Made by a program: the position numbers and the translations under genes. Shown piece by piece: positions 11,680 to 25,300 of a stretch of DNA of 64,000 bases; the stretch's first letter is position 1; each line of letters begins with the position of its first letter. The notes under the pieces are model-generated. The model saw only the letters and a program-made list of their open reading frames with translations, was not told the DNA's origin and did no database searches. This DNA is from Himantopus leucocephalus. Taxonomy: Eukaryota > Chordata > Aves > Charadriiformes > Recurvirostridae. The stretch lies in assembly GCA_003993805.1 (NCBI GenBank), contig RSEF01000027.1, forward strand, positions 1,626,532 through 1,690,531, read 5' to 3'.

Positions 11680-14600
11680 TTTCATTTTTTTCACCATCTG
11701 GGAACTGATATATTCTTAGAGGATCGCGACTTGTTTATCATGTTCTAAAGCTGGATTCTCTTGCGTGAAAGCTGAAGTGTAAATATAAATGAGAATAGAT
11801 GGAGTTCAGAAACACTGGAGATGAATACAAAATTGAACAGCAGCACTTCATCATGAGACGTTTTAAAATCAGGTACTGCTGGCTAAAAAAGAAACTGCAT
11901 CTTAGCACTTTAATCATACTGAGCTTAAAATTCAGGAAAAAAAAAGAAAGCAAAGAAGGAGAAAGAGTAAGTTGATTTTAAAACATAATTCATTATAATA
12001 CAAGGCATAGTGTTTGTAATCAGAAGAAATATATTTATTTCATGTTTATCTCAAGGTAATTAAAGTGAATCAATGTTTGATCCACTGAATTTTATCCCAA
12101 GAGTTTTTGTTCGTTTTGATGAATAAACTCACTGAAATGCCATGTAATTAAAATATGGAAGTAGTACCACGGAGGACAAAAGTAGAAATAGGTTGAAGAA
12201 AGGATTCTACACAGGAATAGAGGATAGGGCCATCAGTTACTACTGAATAATACAATGGTCTTAATGTAACATGCAGCTCAGGGAAGCCTGTTAACTGGTT
12301 GTTGCCAGAAGCAAGAATGGCAGATGAGTGAGAGAATCTGTTTGTGCACTATATGATCTCTGCTTTCTGTAACTGTTGGCAGCTTCTGCTACTGGATGTG
12401 AACAGGACAGTGGGCTAGGTGCGTGTGCAGAAGCCCACCACAAAACCCGAAGTTGTCAAGGAAAGCCTTTACTTGTCAGCTCTGTGTCCCCTAACGTGAT
12501 AAAGGTCATTTGACTAAGTTTGATAATAACTGTAGTATTGCAGGATTGAAGCAATGAATGCTTTTGGGTTTTGCTAGTTAAAGCCAAAAAACTTATATGC
12601 TTCAATTTAAATGAGTGAGTCTTGGCAGGTCTGAATTATGCAGCTGGAGAAGCTCCAACACCGTTGGACTCCTAGATACGGGCTAGTAATTGCCTCCGGT
12701 CTGGAACTATTTTTTACCAGGCAAAACACATAATTTGGTGATGTTTGTTATAAGCTATATTTTACTTTGAAAACCACAACAATCCTTTGTCCTCTGAGGA
12801 ATGTGGAGTTACATTTGTGCCCTTTTGATGGGGTTTTCTGTTTTAGCCTTTGTTCTTGGATTTGCTGTGCAGGTTAATGGCTACTTTGTAAGGATGGGTG
12901 CGTCGTGGGTTGGCCCCAAGCACCAGACAGCCCATATTTGTGTAAGCCCTGCAGCAGATGAGGAATCCAGTTCAGACCTTCCGTCTGTCCTCTGGTTAAA
13001 GAAAAAATAGCCATGGTCAGTCCTCTATAAGTAGCTATTATGACTTGGAAACTGACATGCAGAACCATGTCTAGTTCTTACACCCTCACTTGCCCTTGAA
13101 GGGGTCAGATGTGAAGTAGAACTTCTTCAAAGGCTGTTTTATCTCTGCACCGTTTCCTATGGTGAGAATCGTCAATGCAAAGAAATGCTGCTGCATAAGT
13201 CAGGACTTTATTGCCTGGTGGATATAGCGAAACTACATTATAAATGTTGATGGTGCAAGCCTAAAGTGAACTTTTTTCCACCCCCCCAAGACCTCATGTT
13301 ATAAATTACATATTCACAATGTATATTTGAATGGCCTTGTTACCCTGTTCTGATTGCTGGCAGATGCTGTACAGCTAATGGTGTCATTTCTGTTACTACA
13401 TCAGTTGTTAAGTGGGCCAGAAAACAGCCTTTAAGATTAAAGTTTAATCAATCCAAGTATTTTGAGAGCGAGCAAGTGTAGACTTTATTCTTCTCGAGAA
13501 TTACAGTCTACTTTTTGAAATCCCTGGCAGAGATAGAATGTTCTGTCAGAAAATGTCTCCAGTGAGAAATAGCAGGCAAAGAATATTTTCTGTGGGATGG
13601 CATGAGCAACCTTGTACTTTAAAGCTTGTATATTAATTGCTTGTTAATGGGCAGCTTTTGGCAGTCTTTCTTTTTGGTATGGCCTCAAGAATTTTAATGG
13701 AGCATCAGTCAGTGAGTGCAGAAAATATACTTTAAAAACAATAAACAGGATATTCGGTGATTGTGTCAGTTTGTGACATTGGCTGAATCTGTCATGTTCT
13801 AGTTATGGTCAATTATAAACTCTGCGTTAACTTCATTATGAGCAGAAAGATGCATTACATTCTTCCGACTCCAATGCAATATGTTTCTCTGGATTTTTCC
13901 CCCCCCCCCCCTGCCTGACATAGGTGTTTTCAGAAAGGTTATAAGGAGAGGCAAACAGAAATGTTAAAACCCCTGTGGGTATTAAGGAGTTCATTTTCTG
14001 TGTCTTGTTTACAGGCCTCTGAAAGTGATTCCCAAAATGTTTTCAAGCTCACTGAACGTTTTGTATACAATGTTTTCACAAGCAGAGGCTATTACAAGCT
14101 TGAATCTTATGGGTGCACTAGTGCATATATGTAAATACGCACAAAATGTCCTTTTCTTTGGAAAAACCCACACCAGTCTGTTTATCCCGTACTCATGAAA
14201 AAACGGTGCTGCTGAGGTGATTGGGCCTCTCGGATTTGATTCCTATGCTTTCACTTGTTTTAGTGGTCATTGGTTGAAATTTCTGGGTATTCTTCCCAAA
14301 AAAGAAGGGAAAGATAGCTCTGTTTAACAACGTGCCTTAAAACAAGGTATGGTAAAGGTAATGTTAAAAAAAAATCCAATGGGAAAATTGTGAAGTGCAG
14401 GAAAAAGCCTTCAGCTTATGTTGAGCGCGGTCTGTTGCTTCAAAAAAAGGAGTCCTCAGCGCAGAAAGGCTTTTCTGTACCCAACCCTTTGCTGTGTCCT
14501 CTTCTCTCTTGTGTTCTGGCCACCTCGTTTGAGAGGAGGAAGGGGAATTCTGAATTGCCACGACCTGAATGAGCTTTCAATTCTGACAAATTGATGCATG

Positions 14601-17600
14601 TTTTGGCAATCTGATAACTGAAAGGTGAGAGCATAGAGCAAGCTGTCCCCCTGAGCTGGCACGTTCCCGTTCCAGCTTGCTGAGCATCATTTCCACAAAA
14701 ATGTCAGGAGTAACTCCCCCTGTAGAACAAAGGAGGGCTGGTTCTTCATTTTCCTCACCTCTTCTAGCCTTGCACTTCATTACTTCTGTTTCCAAGAAGC
14801 AGATGCAGTAATAGTAATTCTATGGGACATGTGTTGTAACATAGGGATTGGCAAACTTTCCTGGGGGAAAGAAAGGGCTCCAGACTGTCTAATTTTTCTG
14901 TCCCAAATTAGATGTTAAATGTGTTGGGAGAAACTTGGAGACCTCATCTTTCAGAGAGGGAAGACGGTAGCAGTTACTTTACTGGTGGTGTCTTGCTTTT
15001 TGTGAAAAGCAGAGTGTTCCTGTTGCTGTTACACTTAGAATTTGATGGTGGCCAGAAGACAGGAGCTATTGCCCCTCATAGACGCTTCTCTTGGGATGCT
15101 GCAGGTCTCAGGTCCTGCTCCTGCACTGGCTTTACGGTCTGCTATTCAGGGTCTATCTTACGATGCCTTTGTGTCAATGCAAACAAGGGCCAATCTTTTT
15201 TTTTTCCTCAGTAGCACAGAGTTTCATAGTTTTGCAGAGCCTTTAGTATACCTAACAAAGTGATACTAGCAAGAAACTGGAGAGTTAAACTACTTAACAG
15301 ATCCTGCTTTTCACCTTTAAATACACACCTTATTGTATAAACATAAGTATTGTACACACAGCATGTGCTGCAACCTTAATTCTGCTGTGTCTTTGTCCTT
15401 CTGTACACACTGTTATTGCTGGATTGTATTTTCTTCAACGCCAGGAGCTCTGCATGCTTAGCACAGACAGTAGCTGTTGGAAGATCACAATTTAACAAAG
15501 GTTTTTATGCAGAGTGGAGATGACAGAAGGTTAACATCTTCAGGCAGCAAAGATAATGCTGTAGTCAAGGTCTTCATCTGTTGTAGGGATATCGCTCCCT
15601 ACGAAGAGGATTTTAGGTACAGTCATCAATTGTGCATGTATCCCACTGACTCTGGGGGAGGGGCACCACCAGGTTAGTGAAGGTAACCAAATTAGCCATG
15701 CTTTTGCATGGGAGGCCTCTGTTAATCAAGTCCGTCTGTGTAGCACACAAGGTTTTATCCAGAATGTGGAAAAATACTTGGAAAAAACCCTTAGCATCTA
15801 GCTTTGCAGAATAAATCTACTTGTTGCATTGTATCTGTTAAGGATCTTCCATCTAGTTTTAATGCTTTGGAGATGTTCTGAAGTAGTGAAGGTTCTGACA
15901 GGGGAGGCTAAATTTTAGCTCGAATGTAATCCCAACAGTTCCTTCAGAAAGCTACACAGAGAGGAGAGGAGACAAAACCACATGGAGAATAGAGTGGTTT
16001 GAAATGAATCCTGTGTGACTTGATGCTACCATTTTTATTTTGAAAAACCATTTTATAGCACAGCTTTAAACTCCAGATTCGCTGTTGGGTATCTCTCTAG
16101 TTCAAAATTGAAAGCAAACCTACCAGCCATGCCAGGGTTTGCCTCACGTGCGCACGTCCTTTGTTTAAAATCTCTTGTGTTGCTTTGTTCATCAGGTTCA
16201 GATTCTTGATCCATTCCAACTTCAGTGAGGCGCTATTGAGCACTCTCTCCCTGTGTATCTTCATAGGTCCTTCAGCTTCCCAAGTCCTCTAAGTCCTGTA
16301 CAGTTCATGATCCTTCTCTCCCTCTCTCTCTTCCTCCCTCCCTTCTCACTGGTTTTGTGCTTTTTCCTTTGTTCTAAGCCTTTCCATGTGCTGGGAATAG
16401 CTCTCCAAGCAGAGTTCACAAAGACCCATTTTTTCTAAAAATGGTTCTTAAGACTGAACCTATTTCTAGCCACTTTCCAACTCAAAATGCCACACATCAT
16501 CCTGTGTGTGTTTTGTATTGATTTGTGTGCTCCTTTGGTGCCGTTAGACTGTAAATTTTTGGAGCTGACGCTTATTTGCACAGTACATTTTACCTCGTGC
16601 ACATTGCTCTGCTCATCTAAAGCTCTATATAAATAATGAAAATGTACAGGGCTTGCTGGCACAAGTCGGTAGAGAGCTGCATTTCCTGAGGCTCTGCTTC
16701 AGAGCTCTGCTTTGTTTCCGCGAGCTCTGCTTTGGTTTTGAGTCTGTTGTGCAAGTATTTTACATAAAGCTTCATGTGAGCTTCAGTTCCGAGTCTTGCA
16801 TGTTACGTAAAGTACGCGCAGACCTGTGTTGCACCAGAGTATGCAGAATGCAAAAAAGGCTTAGCTTCCTTCCCACTCCTGTCTCTTCCTCAAATGCAGA
16901 AACAAAATAGCTGAGAACCCTGCCTAGAGCATGGGAGGGAATATTATTGTCCTGAAAGCATGCAGAGCTGTGTGAGGAAGGTGTGTCACCAACCCACAGA
17001 GCAGCTGGTTTTGGCCAACAGGCAAGCTGTGCGAATGAGCTCTCAAGAAATACCTGCTTTGAGTGACTGGGGTTGTAACTTTAGGATATAAAGCAAATGT
17101 AGGTAAAAGAAGCGTGCGTTGATTGAGGAACCCATTTGCCATACAAACGGTGTCTTAAGGCATGGTCAGCAGCAGCAACCCTCCTGGAAGTTTGCCACGT
17201 TGAGTTATTTTTGCATTGTAAAGTGCCTTCAGATAATTTTTCTGAAGGGTGCTATATAAATAAAACAACTGCCTGATTGATTTAAAGTGAATCTCTTGAA
17301 TTTTGGCTCCCCCTTCTACAAATTACATGTGTCTAAATTTCCCTGCTTCAGAAATTAAACCAGTTATATCATGGGTGGAATGAGATTAATTTTATTACAC
17401 ACAATAGTTCATTAGTGAAGTAGGAGCAATTTCATGTATTTATGCATAGCCTGCCCAGAATTTTTTTACTGCAGCTCTTTCAGATGTAAATAAAAATATA
17501 ATGCTCATTGAATTGCTTATGAGACAGCATACAGTAATAGAAAGCGTTTATGGTATTGTGCTGTAGGTTACATTTCCAAATTCCTGGGGAACATCAGGCT

Positions 17601-18089
17601 GAAATTGGCACTGGGGACCAAACCCATGATGGGGGGTGACATTTTGGCCAGCAGGGTGGGCTGAGCAGAATAACGGCCGAGGGAGAAGGTTGAACCGTGG
17701 CATCCTGGGTCCGGGCTCTGCAGCGTGCTGGCAAATGGCTCGCACATGCCCTGTGGAAAGCAGGAGCTTGAGCTTGAGCTCAGTTCTGGAAGCCCCAGGA
17801 ATTCAAATAGGGGCTGAGCCTTTGCAGCCACCGTTCTGACTGAGTGCCGTGAGGACTTCCAGAGCCAAAACGAGAAGTCTTTATCTTTGTCTCGTGCTAA
17901 GGAGGCGGCGTTTGTCACCCAGAACGGCAGCAGACTGTGCGCTGGATGCAGAGGAGAACGTATTAGTGAGGCATAAATTCATGTGGAGTGGGAGCCATAC
18001 GTTTGTGGCTGCTCACCGAAGATTCTCCCTGTTTATACTGCGCGATGTTTATGTGCCTGCATCTGTTTTTGTCAAGTAGGTACCATATG

Positions 18090-18090
18090 N
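18090..18090. other. Single-base assembly gap beside a T run
   Basis: A lone N precedes a run of T. It probably marks an unresolved homopolymer junction rather than a biological feature. Confidence 0.9.
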
Positions 18091-19844
18091 TTTTTTTTTT
18101 TTTTTTTGATGCCACAAGTATCTCTGTAGCCCGGTTTATTCCTACATACATAGGAGCAGCTGGCAGCTGGATGAGACTAGCAGACCTGTTAATGTCAATC
18201 CTGAGTCAGTCAGCAGGATCAATGTTTTGAGGCAGTTCTTTCTCCCAAGTGGCTGATCACAGGAGCTGCACAGAGATTTCTGCTTCTGGAACTGAATTCT
18301 TTTTCATTATGTGGTAACATCGTGTTGCAACACAATTAGAGGAGCTATTCCTAATCCTGCCTGCCTTTGCTGTCATTTTCAGATTGCTATCTACTTGGTA
18401 ATAAATACGTGTCTTCTTGAAAGACACGCAAATGGTGACGATGAAATTGTATATTTTCAGCTAATTACAGTATAAACCTGCGCAGCTTTGTCTGGTTTAG
18501 TGCAGTTCTCATTCTTTTCTGCTCAGAACTGCTAAGACTATGCAAGGTGACCTTCTGCTATGAAGCACTGTGCTGAGGCCACCAAACTCACCTCATGGTG
18601 GGCCGCAGAAGAAATTAATGGGTATGGTCAGCTGTCGTTACTGGTCCTACTAAGCCCTTTGGACTCACTTGAGCGCTTTCATAGAGCCTTTATAAATTTG
18701 ATTATTTCCCTTAGAAAAGATTTGTGTATTTTTTCTTCAGGAATAAAGTGGACCTTATCTTCCTAAAAGATACAGCTAGGGAATGGTTAAGTCTTTTAAT
18801 ATCCCTAGGTGGGAATTAGGGAACAAGAATGGATGCTTTGTAAGGAATTACTGGTTATTATTACAGACTTCTGAAAAACAGACATGAAATTAACAGTTGT
18901 GTGTCATTTCATTACTGCTTTGGCAGTCTGCTTTCTTTTTCTTTAAGGGTAAGATGGTTGCTAGGGCTTTGTAGTGAATAACCTTTTTGTGCTCAGCTCA
19001 AGGCGGAGTATAATTATTTTATAATTTTGGTTCGTGGGGCCGTTTTAGACATTTTCAGGGAAAAAAGAACTCAGCTTCTGTTAACCCCCCTCATACTCAG
19101 TTGCCAGTCATCAGCGTGTCACAGCAACAGAAAGAAGCTCTGTGCCTGTCCTCATCAGCGGCACTTGGTGTTTGCCTGAGGATCTGGTTACCACCAGTGA
19201 GATGAATGCGAACTTGACGTTGTTACAAGCTGGCACTGATTGACTCTGAAAGGTGAAGTTCCTTGTCAAGGTATGTGTCTGGCTTAGCGGTGTAATCACT
19301 GCGCAGAAATGAGGTGGTGGACAGCAGCTGCTAGAAGTGAAGGCACGTTGGGTGGGAGCTGACATGCAAACCCACATAACTCTCTGGCTTCAAGGGGAAA
19401 ACTTAGTTCTAGGAGTCAACAGAGTTACTCTTCCACGTGGCTGTACAAAACTCCCCCCCCCTCATCAGACTGTTTTTTTAGGATATGACAGGTTTTTAGT
19501 CAGATAGTCTGATACAGCTGTGTTGCAGCTGTGTACAGTGGGGCAGTGAGGCTGGGATCTGTCAGATTGAAAGCGGGCATTTCGAACATGGGTATCTCCA
19601 TCTGAGCCGCTTATCCTGGATCACTCAGTAGTCCTGGGGAGCAAGTTCATGGTCAGTCTCCCAAAGGTGTGGTTTGCCCCATCTGACAGCAAGTCACCCC
19701 TGCTTGGTCAGCTAAATCACGCTTTAATGTCCAGACCACGCAGGCTGTCCTCCTGTGGGCTGAAACGGCAGCAGATGCCTTGCTCGGGTGCAGAGATCTC
19801 GCAGGGTAGGCACCTGCAGCCAGGCAGATCCCAGCCTCCGTCGG

Positions 19845-19893
19845 GCCTGCAGCGGCACGGGTGAGCCTGCAGCGGCACGGGTGAGCCTGCAGC
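19845..19893. repeat. 20-bp tandem repeat, 2.4 copies
   Basis: The unit GCCTGCAGCGGCACGGGTGA occurs perfectly at 19845-19864 and 19865-19884. A 9-base partial third copy follows at 19885-19893. It lies in a locally GC-rich patch about 450 bases before the X-box pair. Confidence 0.9.
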
Positions 19894-20315
19894 ATCGCTG
19901 CCCGAACCCGGGTTTGCTACATGCACAACCCCACTGGTCCGCATTACCTGCTGCAGCTTCGCTGTAGCTCGTGTCCACCAGATAGAGCACTGTCCTCTTT
20001 CTGTTCTTTAATGCGCTGTAAGAACGCAGTTACATGTTTGCTGTGTGTTGTACCTTATTGTTCAATGTCTGTAGCACTGGATTGCAAGCAGTTCATTATG
20101 TTGTGTTTTGGTTTTTTTCCTTGCTAATTGCTTTACTACATATGCAAAGTCTCAAACGATGTGAATGCTAACAACAAACCCCATACGTTAGCCTTGCTGG
20201 GAGCTATTTGGAATTGCAGACTCCACGTATTTATGGGTTGGAAAGTGTTTAAAATGAGAGGAAACATATTCTTGCTTAAGGTGTGTCTCTAACTTGGGAT
20301 CCATCACTTCTGCGC

Positions 20316-20329
20316 GTTGCCGTAGCAAC
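20316..20329. promoter_or_regulatory. X-box motif 1 (RFX-type)
   Basis: GTTGCCGTAGCAAC fits GTNRCC-N2-RGYAAC exactly, with perfect half sites and a 2-base spacer. It is the first of two X-boxes within 100 bases. RFX factors bind paired half sites of this kind at ciliary and immune promoters. No CpG island or exon is apparent here, so an enhancer or a weak promoter is the likelier role. Confidence 0.6.
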
Positions 20330-20399
20330 GCTGCAATGGCATGGGAGTTCCTTTTATGGCTGATTTCCGAGCGGATTGTGGCTGGAGCCGGCAGGCTGT

Positions 20400-20412
20400 G
20401 TTACCAAGCAAC
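20400..20412. promoter_or_regulatory. X-box motif 2 (RFX-type)
   Basis: GTTACCAAGCAAC fits GTNRCC-N1-RGYAAC exactly. It lies 70 bases after the end of X-box 1. Two full consensus matches this close together are unlikely by chance, which supports a regulatory element spanning about 20.29-20.43 kb. Confidence 0.6.
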
Positions 20413-21991
20413 CCGGTCCTATGCTCCTGTAACTAGGAAATGCAGCCGGTGCTTTTTAATGTTGCCCATGATTTTGATCATATGTTCATTCTGTCAACTT
20501 TTGTCTTCTTGGTGTAAAATAATTCCTATGAAGTACTACAGAAAGATCCCTGTTTTGTGGGGACGTTTCCCCCTCCTCTACTTTCCCTCATTTGAATGTT
20601 CAATATGGGAACATTCATAGGAAGGCGAAGACAACGGTCCATTTATTTAAAAAAAAAGAAAAAAAAAAGTTCTGTTCAACCTGTGATGCTGAAGAGTAAT
20701 TAAAGTGATGCCATCTGCACCATGCATCCTTAGATGCATCCTTACCTTCTCAGGTTTGCAGCTGATCAGATGTCAAGTTTCAGGACAAGCCTCCTGAAAC
20801 ACAGGTGTTGAAATGCTTTTTGAAAGTTTTTTTTTTTCCTAGTTCCTGCTCTGATACTGGTTCCTTTTGTGGTTTTATCTTCCCTGTACTTCAGACGGCT
20901 TTTGATAATAACCTGCCTTGTGGAGGAGGATGTGAATTATTAGTAAATCTTAGGAAATCATTACGAAGATGGATGATGAAATTAAAATGTAAAGTTGTGT
21001 TAAATATTTGTATTGTAGTCATATCCTCCCCGAGGTTGCGTGTCAGGTCCCCCCGATAGACAAACAGACACAGCAGCACAGTCCATATTGCCAAGAGCAG
21101 TCAGTCACCTTGATCTGAACAAGAGGAAATAGTTTATACAAGGATTAGCTTCAAGCAGACAACCCCTTCTATTTAAGCTAATAGAACTATGCACATGTTT
21201 TAAGTTAACTTTAACAATTTTGTTGTATCAGAGACCTGTCCAGGGTGGGTATGACAGACTGCAGAGGTGGGGTGTCAAAGCAGGTGTCTTTTACGAGAGC
21301 GCTGAGGTGTGTGCTGCAGAGGTGGGATCCCGGCGAGGTGTGGAGTTGCACACCCACGGATCGAGGTGTGCAACATAGCGCCATGTTCAAAGCAGCAGAA
21401 TAAAGCCGAGATGAAATCACAGCGGAACACATTGATTTGCTGGTCTTGAACTGTATTGTGGATTTCCTTCTGTTTTGTGGATCTTCTCAACGCTGGCAGC
21501 TGCAGAGGAGGAAAGAATGTGGCATGTAATCCGCAGTGGTTGCAACCTGCCAGTGTCTTGTTTTGAGCCAGCTCCTAAACATCCACTAGCAAGTTGATTG
21601 CCTGTGTTTTACGACCTCCTTTCACATGGAGTAACCCATTCTTTCTCATTTCACATCCAATCCATGAGTGCATAGGATCTTGAAAACCACCGCGGCCTAT
21701 ATGTCAGCCTCTCAAGTTATTAAGCATGTGATGTTCCAAGAAGATAAGTTAACGACCTGTTGTGGTGGTGATTCTTTCTGTCCTCTGAATGAGGAAAACG
21801 AGCAGCGAGGACTTATTTGATATGTTTGGTGTTGCAGAGAGATTGTAACTTCCTGTCTCTAGTAAACTTCTTGTAATGTATTTCGGAAGACAGCATGGAG
21901 AAGCATACAGAGGATGTACTGCAGTTTGGATTGCTAGGCGTTATTTGTCAAGGAGGTCAGAGGTAGTCTGTGAAGTACCAGATTTGATGTT

Positions 21992-22330
21992 CACGGAATC
22001 ACGGAATTTTCAGAGGTGGAAGGGACCTCTAGAGACCATCTAGTCCAACTCCCCTGCTAAAGCAGGATTGCCTAGAGCACATTACTCAGGACTGCATCCA
22101 GGCGGGTCTTGAAAATCTCCAGAGGAGGGGACTCCACGACCTCCCTGGGCAGCCTGTTCCAGTGCTCTGTCACCCGAACCGGAAAGAAGTTTTTCCTAGT
22201 GTTTGAATAGAACTTCCTATGTTCCAACTTGTGCCCATTGCTCCTCGTCCTGTCACTGGGAACCACTGAAAAGAGTCTGTTGCGTCCATCTTTTCTGGTT
22301 TGCTGGCTCTGGTGCTGATCACTGCTTTTA
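21992..22330 (-). mobile_element. CR1 LINE 3' fragment (minus orientation)
   Basis: On the plus strand the segment opens with the reverse complement of the CR1 3' tail (cacggaatcacggaattttcagagg) and continues with the typical 'accatctagtccaactcccctgct'. On the minus strand a frame keeps the C-terminus of the CR1 ORF2 reverse transcriptase, with the recognisable stretches KLEHRKFYSNTRKNFF, EHWNRLPREVVESPPLEIFK and TRLDAVL near its end. It is 5'-truncated, as most genomic CR1 copies are. The frame is intact over about 80 codons, so the copy is younger than the one at 7.2 kb. It cannot encode an active element. Confidence 0.93.
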
Positions 22331-22339
22331 ACTGGGGTT

Positions 22340-25300
22340 AAAAAAAAAAAGGAAAAGCAAACCAAACCTAAGGCATCTGTTTAATTTTCAAGGGCAAACC
22401 CCATCCTAACCTTGGCTGTAGAATTCGTACATCTCAAAGCCTGAGATTAATTTGTGCACATACTTCTTGAAAGAGATGCAGACATTATTTTTGGTTGCAC
22501 AGTTTTATTGGGTTTGGTTTTTTAACAGCGTGTCAGAATTCATTTGGTCACAGCAAGACAAGTTCCTAGATGATTTAAGTTGGCATCACTCCACTGTCCT
22601 GAAATGGGCAGTACTAACTTGTTACACCAACTGTAGATGTGGCCCTTCATATCTTGTATCAGTTTTCTTTTAAATAACAATCACACCTGCCCACAGTGAT
22701 ATTTAACGTTACTCAATCCTTGCAAAAATGACAAACTTAACATCAACACTAAATTGACTATGATTAGTCACATATGTCAGCATTAACAAATGATGACACC
22801 TAAAAATGCCCTGTGTGATTTTTATTTCAAATTTTCTGTTATGTTGGGCTGTGCATTTACTATTCCCCCAGGAATGCTCATTGTCAGGGGAAGTAATTTC
22901 ACATCCCACCTATTTAGCAAATAGATTGTGAAAGCTGATCTTTGTTGTTTTGAGAGAATAGATTTTATCACCTTAAAAATAACTGACCATCCTTATTTTA
23001 ATCAGGTGCATGTCTCAGCCTTCACTGAAGCAGACCAGATTCTAAATCTTCATACTTTATACAATTTCAATCCAGTCTGTTGTCAGCTGTAACTGGTTCT
23101 TTTCATTTTTTGTAGTAAATGTCAGGTGAGGAACTGACAGTTCTGAAGGTAACAATTTCCCATTTATCCACAGTCTGTGTAATACATGAGTGGATACTTA
23201 CTGCCTGTGAATGACCATTGCTGTCAGTCCAATTTAAAATCTGTTCTTTTCTGTACATCTTGAGGGATTCTGTCTGTATAATTTATCTGTAGATTATAAA
23301 GGATAGAGTGGCAGTGAATTAACGTCTACATTCAATTTATTAGTTGTATTTTAAATATTTGATCGCAGTAAGGCTAAAGATTCAATACCAAGGTGATACA
23401 GTATGAATATGCACTACAAATGACTGCAGTATTTGAAATGGATCAGATGGGGGAAAAAAAGATCCTTACATTTGTGAGAAAATTATAGCTACACTTATAC
23501 TGCATTTCGAGCCTAAATACCGTGCATTGTTGACAATCTAGGAAAGGAATATAAGCCTCCAGATAAGAAAAAGAAGCGAAAGATCAAGATCACCTCCTTG
23601 GTAAACATCTGCACTAGCTGGGGTGAGGCATGAACAGAAGGGCAGAAGTGCTGCCCGTGGGACAGACACTGCGGGCTGTGGGCTTGGTGGCAGAGGACCT
23701 GCGCTTGCCGGTGTGCCTCCTGGGGCGTCCCTTCCTTCCCTGCGCGGCGCCGTGTGCCGTGTACTGGAGGATGAGATGGCACATAACTAAGCTGTTACAG
23801 CACTGAAGAGACAACTTGTCGTGTTTTAAACTCTTGAGCTGCATTCAGCTCTCGTTCACAGAATGAAGCTTTTAATACTCGATTCCCTTTCTTGTACCCT
23901 TTTCTGCACACACGTGAAGAAACAAAGCTGAAATAAGGGTGTGAAAAGGCATCCTGTATAAAGCAGGTCATGCCTTTATTTACTGTAGTACTTTCACTCT
24001 GTTTATGCAATGAGCTTATATTTGTATGCAGACATCTGCAATGCTGTGTTCTTTGTCATTCCTCTGCCTGTATTCCCATTGAATAGTAAGAACTAGATTT
24101 CAAAATATAGGCCAAACATCTGGTAAAATCAGGACTCTATGAGTTTATTTTAAAATATTTGTTCATGAGTCTCATGGATTTGCCAGGTGGTGATCACTGT
24201 TGAAAATCTTTCCCTAATTTATTATGTAAATTATGCCATTAGGTTAAATGGATCCGCTTGTAAGTTAGCATGCTCCCCAGTATGAGTTACGCTGGGAGAA
24301 TCCATCCTGGTAAGACATTGACTAAATTATATCTCCATTCTCTGCTCTTTTTATGTGATGGTCATCCCCCTGTGAGTCACCTGAATGTATTCCAGGTTAT
24401 GTGGGAATCTCTTCATGGCAAAATGTTGATTTAATGAATTTTGAGGAAGAGAAACGCAACATCAAAAGCCAAGACACACAGGGAATAAGTGACTGAAAAT
24501 GAGTGTGCTTCATCTAAGGAAAAAAAAAAAAAAGAACCAGGACAAATATTTATCTACTGTTTTGTTAAAGGATTCATTTTCTTCTCAGACATGAAGAAAT
24601 CGGTGTAAGACAAACATGCTAGCTGCTGCTATCTGTGTTAGCTCCTTTTTGTGCTCAGTGTGTCAAGGAAAGAAAAAAAAGATTTATGACTCATTGTTTT
24701 CCAAGGATGCTGATTCCTCTGCAGATATTTACAGGTTGTTTTTGAGGAAAACTTACAGTTTACAGACTGCCCACTGAACTTCCATTTTTATTGCAGGGTC
24801 ATATTATTACTGCATAATTCATCATATAATCACATAGGTTCTGCATTTAATGCTCGATTAAGGAAAAAGTGCATTAGCTACTCTTATATTATTATGTCTT
24901 TTACAATAGATCTTCAGGATAATGTAGAGATACAACCTGTGTCTCTGTACGTTGGTAAGGTTGGTTCTTCAACCCCACTGCGCGGTTCAGACTGGAAGGT
25001 GTTGATGTCTGCTTGTGTAAGCAGTCTTCTCTTTCCATTCCAGAAACATGGCTGTTGGTCTAGAAGAGCTCTAGAGTCTCCTTTGGAGTAGGAACCTGAC
25101 GTTTTATACTGAAATAGCCTAAAACCAGCCTCAGGGTCATACTGTCACTTTAAAAGTTAACACATCAAAGATTTAACACCTGGTAAGTACTGCAAGTGTT
25201 ACTTTCAAAACTGAAAGTTATTTTCATTTGGAAAGTGTTCCAAAGCTTGACAGTGTTTCCCACACATTCATACTGTCTTCCAACTGGAAAAATTTGGAAA

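Larger units (their letters stand above)
9620..20290. other. Long non-coding stretch, no supported gene
   Basis: There are only short open frames without paired splice sites. The frames at 15042-15263 (plus), 15477-15677 (plus) and 17568-17918 (minus) were looked at and not accepted. The stretch holds the hairpin at 11656-11679, a short GC-richer patch near 19.7-19.9 kb with a 20-bp tandem repeat, and one single-base gap at 18090. It could be an intron of a gene starting in CpG island 1. Confidence 0.5.

Noticed and set aside
17568..17918. Minus-strand open frame of 116 codons
   Set aside because: Serine-rich, without domain or splice support, and an overlapping plus-strand frame is about equally long. 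Treated as chance.
23513..23844. GC-rich patch with minus-strand frames rich in histidine, glutamine and arginine
   Set aside because: Too short for an exon call, no paired splice sites, and no recognisable parent gene for a retrocopy.
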